Origin: Immersiella caudata
Lineage: Eukaryota > Ascomycota > Sordariomycetes > Sordariales > Lasiosphaeriaceae
DNA length: 64,000 bases
Assembly: GCA_030512335.1 (NCBI GenBank)
Contig: JAULSU010000002.1
Coordinates: 4,650,001-4,714,000 of the forward strand
Direction of reading: 5' to 3'
Under the pieces are notes generated by a model. The model was given only the letters and a program-made list of their open reading frames with translations, made no database searches and was not told the origin of the DNA. Shown here in pieces: positions 22,611 to 34,482 of the stretch (positions are counted from its first letter, which is position 1; every line of letters begins with the position of its first letter). The translations under genes were made by a program, and so were the position numbers.

Positions 22611-23642
22611 TCACCCTTTTCCCTTGGCACACCTAGCACTCTCCCCCCTCAGCTCTGGCAATGACATCCTGAACCTGACGTCGTCGAACAGAACCTGACT
22701 TGGCTCGCCCTACAGGTGCAAACGGACGTAGTAGACTGACCTTGGCACCTCACGAAACGGTGCGATCTCACGCCAGAGTTTGTAAGGGCGCGTCGGGTTC
22801 TCCGCCATTACCATTTGCCGTTGCTTTGCCTAAACTTCCTCATTGATCTTAGCGGCCTCCTCTGGCGTGGCTTTGTCCAGGAACCGCTCAAGATGGTTGA
22901 TACTACGCGCGCTGGTGAGGTCGCCTGTGATGAGGCCACTGCCTTGGTCAGGGCCAAAGTCCAACTCGTGGCGGACGTGGCGGATGACTTTTGTAGGGGC
23001 ACCTTTCAACATATTTGCCGCGTAGTCGGGGTCGGGGACTAGGGAGGCTTTGACAAGGTACTATGGATGGGTTGCTGGGAAAGTTGACATCTCCTTCCAG
23101 AATTCGAGGATCATGTCCCAGATCTCCCTCGAGAGGTGAATGCCGCCTTGGCTGGCGATGCAGGGTCCTTTGCGATCGGGAAGCTGCTTGACGAACTTGA
23201 CGGTGAAAGGCGCCGAGTTGAGAAGCAGTAGTTTGTTGTTGAGTCGGTATGGCCACGCACCGACAAAGGTGAGTGATTTCATAGCTGATGGCTTGCTGTT
23301 CAGATAATGGCCTGCGGATGTTTGTGAGGTAGCAAGACGATGTAGGGTGAGAGACTTGAGGTTGGAGTTTTTGAGAATTTTGACGAGTTTGGAAAATTTC
23401 GTCTGTGCGACGCAAAATAAATCTGTTTGCACAGTATGAAAGATAGGCAAGCTACTGTTACCCCTCCAGACGAAATCCTGCCGATGTATTAAGGGCTTCG
23501 CCAAACAGATGCCAGCTGGAAGAGTAAGTTGCAGGTTATCGGAGGAGCGAAAATGGGACGACCCTGCGGGAAGTAGGTGGCTGGATTGTGGGCTCAATAG
23601 AATTTCCAGGTTGCTAACTCCTTTCGTGTCTTGCCCGTACAA
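22611..23642 (-). pseudogene. F-box-like protein pseudogene with three in-frame TAG stops
   Basis: One minus-strand frame reads from about 23642 to a TGA at 22611 and is broken by TAG at 23061-23063, 22830-22832 and 22710-22712. All three pieces stay in the same frame and look coding: HLSREIWDMILEFWKEM (F-box-like), then LVKASLVPDPDYAANMLKG, RHELDFGPDQGSG and NHLERFLDKATPEEA, then RPYKLWREIAPFREVPRS. Each stop could be a former CAG Gln codon. The upstream part is Leu-rich and its start is unclear; no good ATG is seen. It begins about 10 bp after the stop of the LysM gene on the same strand, so the true 5' end may be lost or spliced. Confidence 0.55.
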
Positions 23643-23651
23643 ACGGGTCAG

Positions 23652-24825
23652 TTAGACCCCCACACATATCCAGTGTCCGAGCCAAAGCCCCTGACAATCT
23701 CCCTGTTTGTAGTTAGCGACAAAGGATTTCATAAAAGTAGGGGCTTCTTGACTTACGCTGAGTTGTCTGTTCCAGGCATATCTTTGTTCATTGTCAGCGG
23801 ACCCTATCATTCGGTGCCAGGTGTCTCAAGCCACACTCACAGTTCCTGCATGCCAAATGCCCCTGCATGCCGACCAACAATATCCTCGCAGCTGTCATCG
23901 TGTTTGACTCTGTAAAAAGTTTGGCCTGTTTCGCCGTTAGCTCAACCTTCTCTCCTGGTCGATGACGAGACGACGGCTTACAGTCTGGCGCTGTACCGGG
24001 CTGTGTCGGTGATGGGTAAACGGGAGCATTGTTCTCGGCCTTCACTACTGTCACCTTGGGTGCGCTCGTGGCTTCTGCCTCCCTGGGGACAACTCCAACA
24101 TTATTAGCCGACCTCGCCGTACATAGCTTCGCATCGGTGATTGTAATTGTTCTGATGGTAGTGACCGTTGAGCTGATAAACGTCAAGCTGCTCTGTGTCA
24201 CCAGCACCGTCGACGTCGATGTCGCAACGCCGTTGTTCTCCCTGACTGTTATCGACACAGTCTGCCGTATTATCTGTGTTGCCGTCGCCAACGCCGGGGC
24301 TGTCAGGGTGGTGGTGACATAGACTGTTGCGGTGACCGCCACATTGCCACCCGTCGGCTGAGCAGTTGTTGATACACCTGAGCCGCCGCCACTTCCGCAT
24401 CGCCCAAAGGCAGCTTGACATTTCGGACCGCAGTGGTCAGCGGATGAGCCGCACCACCCGTGTTCCGAGCAGCAGTCTCCAAACGCGGAGCCCAGGCATG
24501 TCAGGCCACCACCGCATTGTCCATTAACAGTGACGTCCAGCTGTGAAGCGCCTCCTCCAGGATTATTCGTCGCGGCAGGAGCTCGACTCGTGGTGGAAAC
24601 AACGTAATTGGGGTCCACGCAGTACATTGCCCCAGAAACGAGGCTATTGCAACTTGCGATGCCCGGGTTTGCTCGAATGAACTGCGAGACGGTAATGCCC
24701 GAGAATTCGGAGAGCGACGCGCAGGTGTCTCCAACCCGAGCGGTAACGACAAGCGTGCAGGGATCCGCCGCGGAGGCGCCGAGGACAAGGAGCCGGAGCG
24801 TCGCTAGCGCGAGTGAGAGGCGCAT
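23652..24825 (-). CDS. secreted LysM-CBM18-LysM chitin-binding protein
   Basis: Exons 24825-23982, 23925-23841, 23781-23757 and 23702-23652 give 334 residues. Signal peptide is residues 1-20. LysM 1 is about 22-77 (VTARVGDTCASLSEF...VDPNYV). A CBM18 with the usual cysteine pattern (CGGGLTCLGS, DCCSEHGWCG, HCGPKC) is about 102-143. A Thr/Val-rich linker follows, then LysM 2 (DCQTFYRVKHDDSCEDIV, HAGAFGMQELYAWN, DCQGLWLGHWICVGV). The second LysM appears only after three introns (56, 59 and 54 bp) near the 3' end are removed. Reading through the first intron instead gives a meaningless basic tail. It should bind chitin or its oligomers, at the cell wall or to hide fragments from other organisms. 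Confidence 0.85.
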
Positions 24826-27104
24826 GGTCGGAAGGACGCGATGCCCAGAGGCGGCATCGTCCGGCGTTGGAGTTTTCGCAGCAAGGAGGCTCTTTCGGCG
24901 GTTGACGTGGGATGGAAAAGGACCGATGTGAGCGAAGCAAGGGGGGAACGAATGGGAGGGGGCCGCGGGTTCGGGACTCTTGGCTGGCAGGAGAATCGGG
25001 TGATATAGCGGCGGTTCGGAGCGTTGTGGTCGAGGGGTAGTTATTCTCCTTGCTTCTATAAAACTTGGCGCGCTATATGGCTATCCGGGGTAATAAAGCT
25101 TGTTACCATGCGGCGTCGTGCGTAGCAGGACGACACCATCGAGAAGCCCGGTCCTTCGGGAAACTCACCTCATTTGAAGACGAGACAGGAGACCAGCGAT
25201 GTCTGCGCTATTTACGCGCTGGAACTTTCGTGCGGGAAGTCTCCAGATCAAGAGTAAGAGCGATGAAGCATGTCATCTTGCGGGACGCGATATTGATCTC
25301 GACATGTTGGTTTGTCGTTCTTTACCCGGCAGCGCCTGATTTGCCAAGCAGGTGGTTGCGTTCGATTGCCACTCCAATCAAGAGGTGCTCTCATGTCGGA
25401 AATTCTCCGGTTCCCGTGCCGGTAATTGCCTCCGCAGGTGGGATGTGATCGTGCGGTCGTCGGGGGTCACGTTGTGTGTGGCGCGTTCAGCCTAATGGTC
25501 TTTCGTGGAGGCGCGAAAGAATAGACAGTGTGTTGTTGACAGTTCAATGGTGTTTGCAGCAGCCAGGATGGGATAAATCGAGTTGTTGCGGGCAGGAACT
25601 GCGCCTGGAGGTGTGGAGCTCCACCAGGGCGAACTCAACGCGACCAGCCAGCCAGTACATGTCCAGCGTAACTTCCCAAAGTGACAACGACAAGCGCAGG
25701 ACCGCAGAACCCCCACTAAATCTCCCCGGCCGCTGTAGGAGGGCGCTCAAGTTGATCTAACAACAGCATCTGATTATATTTCTCGTGATGTTGATTCTAT
25801 TCAGGAGAAATGCTTTCGACGAGGCCCATCCGTGTCCTGAGTCATACCGATTGATTCTGACATGTTCGTTTCCCTCCGGCCTCCCAGCACGAGATCAGCA
25901 GTCCCACGGCGCTAGGCAGAAAGCCTGCTACAATTCTCGTCTTGATGTCTTGCCCCTTCAATAGTTCAACGTGCCCCACCTCGACAGCAAAAGCTTCCAT
26001 TCGTGGGATTAGGCCTTAGAACCGATGCCCCAGTCGATCGATAAACGTCGTCGGCCCTGCTTCACGATCACAATCGGCCCCGGTGCCACATGCCCGCGCT
26101 ATTTTCCAAGCGGTGGCATCAACTTGACACTGCCACCACACGCAGGATCTGGAAGTATCAGGGAGCCTCCCCGCCTCAAACTGGCCTGGCTGGCAGGCAA
26201 GAGACGGTATGGCATAAGCGGTGGCCAGAAGGCTTGCGAGTGAGGATGGAGAGTTTCATCTCGGTGGTCTGCAGAAGAGTCAGCCAGATGATGAGCAACG
26301 TGCGGACTTGGCGCATTACGGTGATGATATGAGACAAGTGAGCGTTTTGATGACAAAGTGACGGTCAACGAGGGGAGCAATCTAAAGCAGAGAAAGATAG
26401 AGGAAAAAATCGGAAGCGAAATCTAGCTTCAGTATATATTCACATCACGATTTAGACTCTCGGTATACCGTACGGGCCCGGATGCGACGCCGCAAGGGTT
26501 GGCCAGTCAGGTGCCGACGATCTCCAAAGGTTATCGGTCCGTGTTCGGGGACATGTGTTGCTGCTTGTTTCTTTGTGCTGCATGCTAGAACCACAACGGC
26601 ATTGTGAGCCAAGTCAGCTCTGTTCCACCGATGGGCGTTTGCTCCAGCGTTTGTGGACCTTTCGATACCAAAAACAGAGCTTCACCACTTTTCCGATTAG
26701 CATTTTAGGATTGCATGGGCCAAATGATGAACTGGCCAAGCTGTTAGGTCGCACTTGGTGCTGCGGCAGCTTGCCAGTTTGGAACAGCCCCAGCTCTCGA
26801 GCTCCATGTCCGAAAGGTCGCATGAGAGGGCCGTTCCGCCTTCGGGGCCTCTCTTCAGGCCTACTCATTGGTGGCCTTGCTGCCGCCCCCAGATGAGCCG
26901 CTGCAGCGAAATCGTAGAGCGTCTCAAAACTAGGGCTGCAGCTTGTGATTGGGCTCTGATAGCGCGTTCGAAAAAGTCACAGTGCAAGCCTGCAGTTATT
27001 CAGATCGCGGGGCAACTGCGTTTGAGCTCTTTCCTCCTTTTCACCACGAAAACGCCACCCTGCCCGTGGATTCCCTGCCATGGAATCGTCCGCATTTGCG
27101 CAAC
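24826..27104. other. long intergenic stretch
   Basis: No gene is recognised over about 2.3 kb. Small frames on both strands lack motifs and no splice model joins them. It is bounded by a minus-strand start (24825) and a plus-strand start (27105), so it holds two divergent promoters. Confidence 0.5.
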
Positions 27105-28590
27105 ATGGCCGCAATCGCTGCTAGCGGCGTTGAGCTAACCGCCCCTTCGAGCCCGGCCATGAGCCCCGACGCGACAAAACGAGATATCCAGAGTACAGTG
27201 ACACCGCGCGGCGGCCCCTGGTCACCACTCCGGCATCGGCTTCGACGTTTCTGCATCTCTTTCCGTCACCACCTCAGCCAAATAGGCAACGACTGGAGCT
27301 GGGAGTTTGCCTCGACATTTCTGTCCATTGCAGCCACCATCGCCATCGTCGCCGTCCTCAGCGTCTACAACCACCAGAAATTTCCCCAGGTCCCCGGCGA
27401 CATCTCACTCAACGCCGTCGTCGCTACTCTCTCTACTGTCTCCAAATCCAGTCTGATCTTCTCCGTTTCATAACCAGACATTGTACTTGGAACTCCCCAT
27501 TACCTACAGTCTCCAACGTGATGGGAGCAAGGACATCAGCGATACTCCAGGCGTACCCCGCGCTATCATGGACTTCCCACTGTCAATCCTCGGGTGGATG
27601 TCAAACGACGACTACGGCAAGCCTAGCGACTCATCCCTGATCCGGCGCCGTCCCCTGATATCCTACGCTTTCGTCCGAATTGCCGACCCCGACCCGCTCG
27701 AAACTTTCGACTTCAAGGACCGTCAACTCGAGTGGGCAGAATGGGCGGCACTCTACCTGTGCAAAGCCACGCGCGTCGTCTCCGTAACCAATGGAGTCAC
27801 CACTATCTCCTACGCCAACGGAGGCCCTCAGATCGGTCGGCAGTACCGTGCCCCAATCCAATCCACAGCCCTCGGTGAAATGGACTTTTGGAAATACTGG
27901 GCCCCTCAAGATGGGGGCACACCCGACCTGACCAACCTCCCGAAGCAAGACGATCGCATCGGCGGCAATTCCAGCCAAATGGTCGCAGACCCCACCGCCA
28001 TGGCTTTCTGCCTGACTTATTATGGCTGGGACTATGACATTGGTATTCGTCTCAAGAGCTCCATCCAGAAAGGCAAGCTTCTCTCAGCGACGGACTGGAC
28101 GGGCACCAATCCCTGGGCGTCGAAACCCGAAGCCAAAATTGCGATGGTTCATCCCATATACGAGCCGAGCGATGCGGCCAAGGATATACTGGCTCGGGTG
28201 GAGAATATCTCTTTGGGGGTTATGTTGAAGACGATGGCAGCGGCGTTGAACACTATCTTATTTGCTCGGAGCGAGGAGGAGCCGGTAAGGGGTTCGGTCA
28301 AAGTGACGGACATTGTTGTTGAAGTTCGGTGGGCGTGGTTGACGTTGCTGATCGGACTGGAAGCGCTGGGGTTGATATTGTTGGTTGCTGTGAAGCTGAA
28401 GAAGAGGCAGGTGGCTGGTCTGTGGAAGGACTCAGTGTTGGCTGCCTTGTATAATGGGTTGGATCGAGAGGATGATTCCCTGTACTTGCACGGGGCGAGG
28501 ACAATGGTTGAGATTCAGGGGAAGGCAAAGTCGACGAGGGTGGTGCTCAGAGAAAATGAGGGGAGGGTTATGCTGGCTGCGGCGTACTGA
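27105..28590 (+). pseudogene. DUF3176 membrane protein pseudogene with internal deletion
   Basis: From ATG 27105 the N-terminus matches DUF3176: a Trp-rich start (IGNDWSWEF), first membrane helix (LSIAATIAIVAVLSVY), then DISLNAVVATLSTVSKSSLIF, then a TAA at about 27471. The next frame resumes near 27481 with the outer domain (LELPITYSLQ, then WAEWAALYLCKATR) and runs to 28590, including the final helix and the family's end (VRWAWLTLLIGLEALGLILL, then LWKDSVLAALYNGLD). The part that normally lies between, with two or more further helices and a cysteine-containing loop (very roughly 150-200 residues), is missing and the frame changes there. No intron explains it. The role of the family is unknown. 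Confidence 0.65.
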
Positions 28591-29335
28591 GAGAAGCTCT
28601 TCGGGGTGGGAAGCGAGAAGAATCGGCTGAGAACTGGAACCATCATCTCAGGGGACTGCCTACCCTCATTGGTAACCCCAGCGTCTGGCCGCTAGCTGAA
28701 CACAGGATGGAGAGCGAGAGGGATGAGTGCACGGAAGGCATCACCTAATCGCGAAATGAGGCACTTCAAGTTGAAGCTGTCACCCGAGCTTCCTGGGGGT
28801 TAGGGGGGTGGCTTGGTGCAGCCAATGTCCCTGCTGATGTTGAGCCAATCATCTGCTTCCATTGGTTTGTTTCAGAGTGGCTGTGGGCTTTAACATTACC
28901 GTCAAGGCATCCTGTTCTCAGCCGCACTCGCGGAATGCCGACGCCAAGCACCACCACAGCTTGATCGAACAAGGCATACAACTGAATCTTTGGCCATTAG
29001 ATTTTCGATGATGGCGGCCGCCGTTAAACACACTTGGATATGTGGTTCGAGAGTCTTACGTTGATTGGGCCCGCTTCAAGGACTATCCATGGCGAAGCTC
29101 ATCGGCAAATGGTGAACCCGAAGGGGAATTTGGGCGGTTTGTTCTTGATGAAAAGCATCTCGTACTTGTTGAGCTGTGATGCATAATCCGAGAAGATGTT
29201 GAAATCGGGGTCGGCCTGCCGGGTATAAAGTCCAACGCCTTTCCCCGCCTTACTCTGTCGAACCACACGGCACTCTGGCATCAAAACTTCAATCCCAAAC
29301 ACAGCTCAAATTGCAGAGCTCAACAAGTCGACAAG
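28591..29335. other. intergenic
   Basis: No gene is supported. A short minus-strand frame (about 29281-29099) looks protein-like but overlaps the TATA box and leader of the next gene. A TATAAA is listed separately. Confidence 0.45.
29224..29229 (+). promoter_or_regulatory. TATA-box candidate
   Basis: TATAAA lies about 112 bp upstream of the ATG at 29336. Confidence 0.5.
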
Positions 29336-29977
29336 ATGAAGCACAACCTCTTGACCTCCCTCGTCCTCATCGGCAGTTTTTCCGGGCTATCAACCCAACA
29401 AGGCCTCGAGGAGCCACTCCCCACAAACGGGCTGCAAGTCGTCTTCGAGGTGCGAGGCGACAGTACGCCCCGCTGGTCCGAGTCTCTCGACAACTTCCTC
29501 CCCAAGATTCACGCATATGGGTAAGTCTCGTCCCCTTCACCTCTTAACACCATACCCATCGCCCCTAGGAAGAAAGAAACACTGACCTCCATTTTCAGCT
29601 TCGGAGAAGCCATCACCAAGGCCGGAACATCCTCCCGCATCAAGACAGTCCAATGCGGCCCCAACAAGAAGACAATTAACCCCAACGGTATCTTTCATTA
29701 CCGCTACTTCATCACCAGCCTCCAAGGCACACACCACCGCACCGAGACCGAGCACGAGAAGAAGTGGAAGAATGTATTGAGTCTGAGAACCAACGGTACC
29801 TTGTTGTCGTGGGTGGAGGGCGAGGCGGTAGATGGGAAGATTGCGGCGTTTGAGAGGCAGGAGATGAGCAGGGAGATGATTTCGGCGGCATCGGGGCTGT
29901 GTGACCAGTATGCGAATCTGCCCTGTGTGCATGGGAGGCCGAACAAGGGGGATTGTTTGTGTGCTCCTTGGGTCTAG
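29336..29977 (+). CDS. secreted protein of unknown function
   Basis: Exons 29336-29520 and 29599-29977 (78-bp intron, GTAAGT...TTTCAG) give 187 residues. The signal peptide is MKHNLLTSLVLIGSFSGLS. The mature protein begins with a region containing GLQVVFEVRGDSTPRWSE. The second exon has five cysteines (VQCGPN, GLCDQY, LPCVHG and CLC next to the end) and motifs HYRYFITSLQGTHHRTE and LSWVEGEAVDG. The C-terminal CVHGRPNKGDCLCAPWV looks like a small disulfide knot. No family is recognised. The splice junction is supported by strong sites and continuity of the frame. Confidence 0.75.
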
Positions 29978-30500
29978 GGGGTAGTTTCTTTGTCTCCTTT
30001 CGAGTTGTGGTTGGTCCGAGTCCGTTGTCCTTTGTTTTTTAGTCAGTGAGTGCGAAGTTGAATAAAATTGTGTTCTTCATCTCTGCCGATCTTTGTGAAC
30101 GTTGAGAGCGCCGGGGATTGATGTGGGTCCTTTCTCGGCTGGGACTTTGTAGTTTGTGGAGTGTGGAGGAGCGGCGAGCCTGGCAAAAGGACCCGACGCG
30201 ACTAAATGCTCTTCTCAGCCAGGAGCTGTTATTGGACTGCGTGAGGGGACGAAGAAATTGACGATAAGAAGGGGCGTCCTGGAGAGTTCGAGCAAAGTTC
30301 AATGCTTCAACGGCGAAAACAGCCAGCAAAGCTGAAAGTGTGGGGAAGCGGGGAAGGCGCACTCTGCATGGTTCGGCCCGTCCCTTCTTTAGCACCATCG
30401 GTGTCCCCACGGCGACTTTTCATTTAATGCCCACAGTCCAGCATCACCAAAAGCCTGAACTTCAGTACAGCTACCTCAAGCCACCCCAGTGAATCCCAAA
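29978..30500. other. intergenic
   Basis: 3' flank of the secreted gene and promoter of the hydrolase. Nothing else is seen. Confidence 0.5.
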
Positions 30501-31271
30501 ATGGCCCCATCCAAACTCATCATCGTCATCATCCCCGGCGCCTTCCACCGCCCCTCCCATTACGATGACGTCATTTCCCCCCTCCGCGCTCACGGCTTCA
30601 CCGTCCTCAGCGTTCCCCTCGCTGTTTGCGGCGACACCGACGTTTCCCCTGACTCCACCCCCGCCGACGACGTCGAGGTCCTCCACACTCACCTCCTCCC
30701 TCTCCTCGATGCAGGCAAAACCGCCATCCTAATCGCCCACAGCTACGGCTCCAGCGTCGCGACTCTCTCCTCCCAATCCCAATCCGCTCCCGCACGCGCC
30801 AGACGAAACCTCCCCGGAGGTATTGTCGGGTTGATATCCATCGCCGGATTCGCCTTTCCCAAAAGAGGGAAGAACATTCTCGGTATGGACGGGGATCTCC
30901 CCCTCCGAGTCAACCGGATCCGCGAAAATGGTCTTGTCTCCATCAAGGAGGGCGCGAAAGGGGAGTTCTATTCAGATGTTGAACCGGTAAAAGCGGACAG
31001 GGCATTTCAGGAGCTGTGTAGATACCAATCGTGGAAGAGCATGAATACGCCGCCGCAGTTTGTGGAGAGGGAGATTGAGGTGTCCAAGATGTATGTGCTT
31101 TGTGAGAGCGATCAGACGGTGTTGCCAGATGTGCAGGAGGCGATGGCGAAGGTGGGGGAGTTTGAGAGGGTGGTGAGGTTGGAGAGTGGGCACTCGCCGT
31201 TTTTGGGCGTACCTGAGAAGCTGGTGGAGGTAATTTTGGGGTTTGTTGAAGAGCTTGAGGGTCGGGATTGA
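30501..31271 (+). CDS. alpha/beta hydrolase (AB_hydrolase_6 type)
   Basis: Single exon, 256 residues from ATG 30501. The N-terminus has the strand and oxyanion segment IIVIIPGAFHRPSHY. The nucleophile elbow is AHSYGSS (G-x-S-x-G variant with AHSYG). The acid lies in LCESDQTVLP and the catalytic His in ESGHSPFLG, near the C-terminus. The triad is therefore complete and correctly ordered. This small-hydrolase group is close to plant methyl-esterase and fungal 'alpha/beta hydrolase fold' proteins; the substrate is unknown. No signal peptide, so cytosolic. It stands alone between intergenic regions. Confidence 0.85.
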   Translation: MAPSKLIIVIIPGAFHRPSHYDDVISPLRAHGFTVLSVPLAVCGDTDVSPDSTPADDVEVLHTHLLPLLDAGKTAILIAHSYGSSVATLSSQSQSAPARARRNLPGGIVGLISIAGFAFPKRGKNILGMDGDLPLRVNRIRENGLVSIKEGAKGEFYSDVEPVKADRAFQELCRYQSWKSMNTPPQFVEREIEVSKMYVLCESDQTVLPDVQEAMAKVGEFERVVRLESGHSPFLGVPEKLVEVILGFVEELEGRD

Positions 31272-32023
31272 GTGGGGTGGTGATGAGAATTTGGAGGGTT
31301 GCCATGCAGTCATGAGTTGGAGAAAATAGCCATTGCCGGACCTGGAGGTAAAGGGGATTCACAGTCATTGATGCCACATCTGACAGAACACGATCGCTTG
31401 AGCAAGCGATGGTGGGTGCGGTCGGCGCAATGGACTGGTCACCTGTGGCCAGGCAACCAGAGCGTACCGGGCCATTCCAAAGGTCGCTGAAAGCAGGTGC
31501 AACGCAGCTTCTGCGCGGGACCAGTCGCCCAGGCAGCCCTGGATTTGAGTCGATAAGAAGCCACCGCTTGCGGAGGTTTGCGGCCGGACCCCACCTTCCT
31601 TTTCTTCCACTCAAGACCCTGCAATGCAGCCATTCCTTCTCCTGCAGGACGATCACCATCCGCACCCCAGGCAGCGCTTTTCATCAACTCATCCGGGGAG
31701 CCTTGTGGCCCAAAATGGAACCGTGGCCTCGGATGCCACACGTTTTCCCTAATGCGCTGAAACCTCGGGCGCATTCTTCACTAACGAGGATTCCCATTTG
31801 ACCACCGCGCAGCTGCCAAGCCGACGAAACCGCCTCGATGCAGGGCCGCCCGCACCGCTCGACAGGCAGATTGGCTGGAATTCGCGACGAGCGCGGTGGG
31901 CAATGCCAACCAAAGCGCTGATGGTCAGCTTTAAAGCAAGCTAGTACGTGGTTATTATAATTGTAACCGTCCATCAATCCCGCAACCATTCGAGAGCACC
32001 CTCCCTCCCCACCGTCTCGGTGA
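31272..32023. other. intergenic
   Basis: No coding signal is convincing. It carries the promoter of the DUF6536 gene. Confidence 0.5.
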
Positions 32024-34482
32024 ATGAGGAAGCCAAAGATCTTCGGGGCTGCTCAGAGACGGTTTGACGCTGTGTCGAAGTTGGTCTCGATACAGCGCAA
32101 CCTGCTTTGGGCGGCCTTCGGTACCTGCTTTTTGGTCTTTCTGATCAATCTTTGCTTATACTTGATCGCCAGCACGAAGCTCACGACTGATGGCCGAGAA
32201 GACTTTGTTCGCGACATCTACCGGGGCGATTGCGGTGTTGCCGAAAGAGCTAGCCTGGCAGCCCATGCTGTGATCAATCTTCTGAGCACCGTGATGCTTT
32301 GGGCATCCAATTTGGCGATGCAACTTGCGACAGCTCCCAACCGCGCTGCCATCGACAGAGCACATAAGAAGGGCCAGTGGTTCGACATAGGTGTCTTGAG
32401 TCTGCACAACCTCAAGTCCATTCCGGCCGTGAATCGGGTGGTTTGGCTGGTCCTCGCTCTATCATCAGTCCCAATCCATTTCTTGTTAGTTTATTCCAAA
32501 TCGGATTTTAGCCGGCAGCACACTAACGCTGGAAGTCCAGATACAACTCTGTTGTTTTCAATACCCTCAACGCCAATGCCTATCGGTGGCATACCGTCAG
32601 AGAGGACTTCTTTGATCCTCTGCCGCCTCCCCCAACGACCGACCGCTACCGGGGTTACGCATACGATCGATATGATTGCCTCGGGGACGGGCCAGCGCTC
32701 TACAACGATGATAGAATCGTCATCTCGGAATCAGCGTCCGCTATCCTTGAGGGATACCTTGAAAGGAAAGACGCCTACAAAAACGCTTCGTTGGTCGAGT
32801 GCCTACAGAAATTCAACAACCCCTTTGTCTACCGACCAAACGTCCTGCTGGTCGGCAAAGAGAGGGTTACCGCCCAAGTACGATGTCTGAAATACAAGAG
32901 CATCCCGAACCCTGACTCAACTCTTCTGTCTTCCGGTGTTCGGGGGCTCAACGACAGTTACATGCCTGATCCTACCCAAGCTTTCGATCCGGGCACGCTT
33001 TGTCTGACCACCACCGGGTACGTGCTTGAGAATAGAATGAGATATTGCAACCTGATGGGAAGCGGGGAAGCTGTGGAGGGATTCAAGTTTCAGATCCATG
33101 GCGCGGAAGTGGACTACTGCATCTACGACGACTCCACAGATGCTTCCAACAAGGCGCAGAATGAGTGCCGACTGCAATGCTCGCCAGAACTACTTCTTGG
33201 TTGGTGCACTCATCTCCCCATGACACACCCTCCAAGAGACGAACTAACAAATGTTTAGCGGTGACGATATTCAACTTCCTCAAGTGCTGCTGTATACTCT
33301 GGGTCATATACCACAACAAAACGTGCGTGTTGATAGTGACGCTTGGCGATGCTATTGCCTCGTTTCTCGAAGAACCGGATCCTTATACCAAGAACTTTGG
33401 AGTGGCTACCAAAGCATCCATCACCAAAAACCTGATCGGCGGCTCGTTCCAGGGGCAAGGCAGAGCGCTTAACTGGGAGAAGAAAGCAGTGCTCTGGTGG
33501 CATGCAGTAGAGCCAGAAACGTGGTTCGTCGCCCTGTTCTTTTTCTTCGGCGTCATTGGCTCGGCGAGTTTCTGCGTGGCGCACGAAGTGATACTGCAGA
33601 ACATTTACCTCCGAGATGCGAGTCTTGCTGGACTTTGGAGGCTGGGGTTTGGCGATGCTAGGTGGGAGGCCCTGGTGTCTTGGGGCCAAGCCGAGATGGT
33701 CAGCACTCCCGATTCCTCAATCCCTTTTGGAGAGTCTTGCACTGACAGTCCTTCACGTCCAGGGTGCCCGAGGCTTATTCGAGAATCTCGTCATCGCAAA
33801 CATGTGGCAGGTCCTCCTCTCCCTCCTTTACACAGCGTTCAACCTCATCCTCGCCAGCCAGCTCGTCGCGCTGGAGTGGTCCCGATTCGGCAACACTGCA
33901 AAACCCAAGGGGCTGCGTGTTTCACGGCCCGAGGGTGACCAACGCTCAGCCCACTACTTCTCCATGCCCTACCGATACGCCCTTCCCACCATGGCGTTCT
34001 TCTACCTCGCCCACTTTCTGGTTTCTCAGTCCTCCTTCGTTATACGCCTTGTCATGTACGACTGGGATGGGACCCCCTTGGTGGGACGCACCCTAGCCGG
34101 ATTCAGCCCCATCCCTAGTTTTCTCGGTCTCATCTTCTCGGCCCTCCTTTTCATAGCCTACATGGTCAACAGTCTCTTGCGTCGGTATCCATCCGATCCC
34201 CGAATGCCGCTCGTTGGCACCAACAGCTTGGCCATCAGTGCCAACTGCCACCCACCCGAGGGGGACAAGCAGCCGCATTTGATGAAGCTAGCCTGGGGCG
34301 TGGTTGACTCGCCGTCACCGGGAGGCCAAGGCAGGATATGCAGCTTTACATCTCTGAATACGAGTCCTCCAGGGGATGAGGATCCTATTTTTGGTTTGGA
34401 TGAGAAACACAAGGGCAAGGCACGAGCTATGGAGCGGGAGGATAGGTGGATTGCTCGCATGGGAATATGGGCGGGGGTTTGA
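32024..34482 (+). CDS. DUF6536 multi-pass membrane protein
   Basis: Exons 32024-32484, 32541-33199, 33259-33698 and 33763-34482 give 759 residues. The N-terminus is a classic DUF6536: a helix (LLWAAFGTCFLVFLINLCLYLI), IYRGDCGVAERA, then INLLSTVMLWASNLAMQ and the segment RAAIDRAHKKGQWFDIGV. The first junction restores LSSVPIHFL-YNSVVFNTL. Later helices lie at about FNFLKCCCILWVIY, WFVALFFFFGVIGS, LLSLLYTAFNLILAS, FFYLAHFLVSQ and FLGLIFSALLFIAY. For the third intron two donors keep the frame (33675 or 33699). I prefer 33699, which keeps VSWGQAEM before GARGLFENLVIAN and gives a 64-bp intron. The function of the family is unknown; a plasma-membrane protein is likely. Confidence 0.85.

Noticed and set aside
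29099..29281. Minus-strand frame MPECRVVRQSKAGKGVGLY... as a small gene
   Set aside because: It overlaps the TATA box and leader of the plus-strand secreted gene, lacks a signal peptide or family motif, and is only 60 residues.
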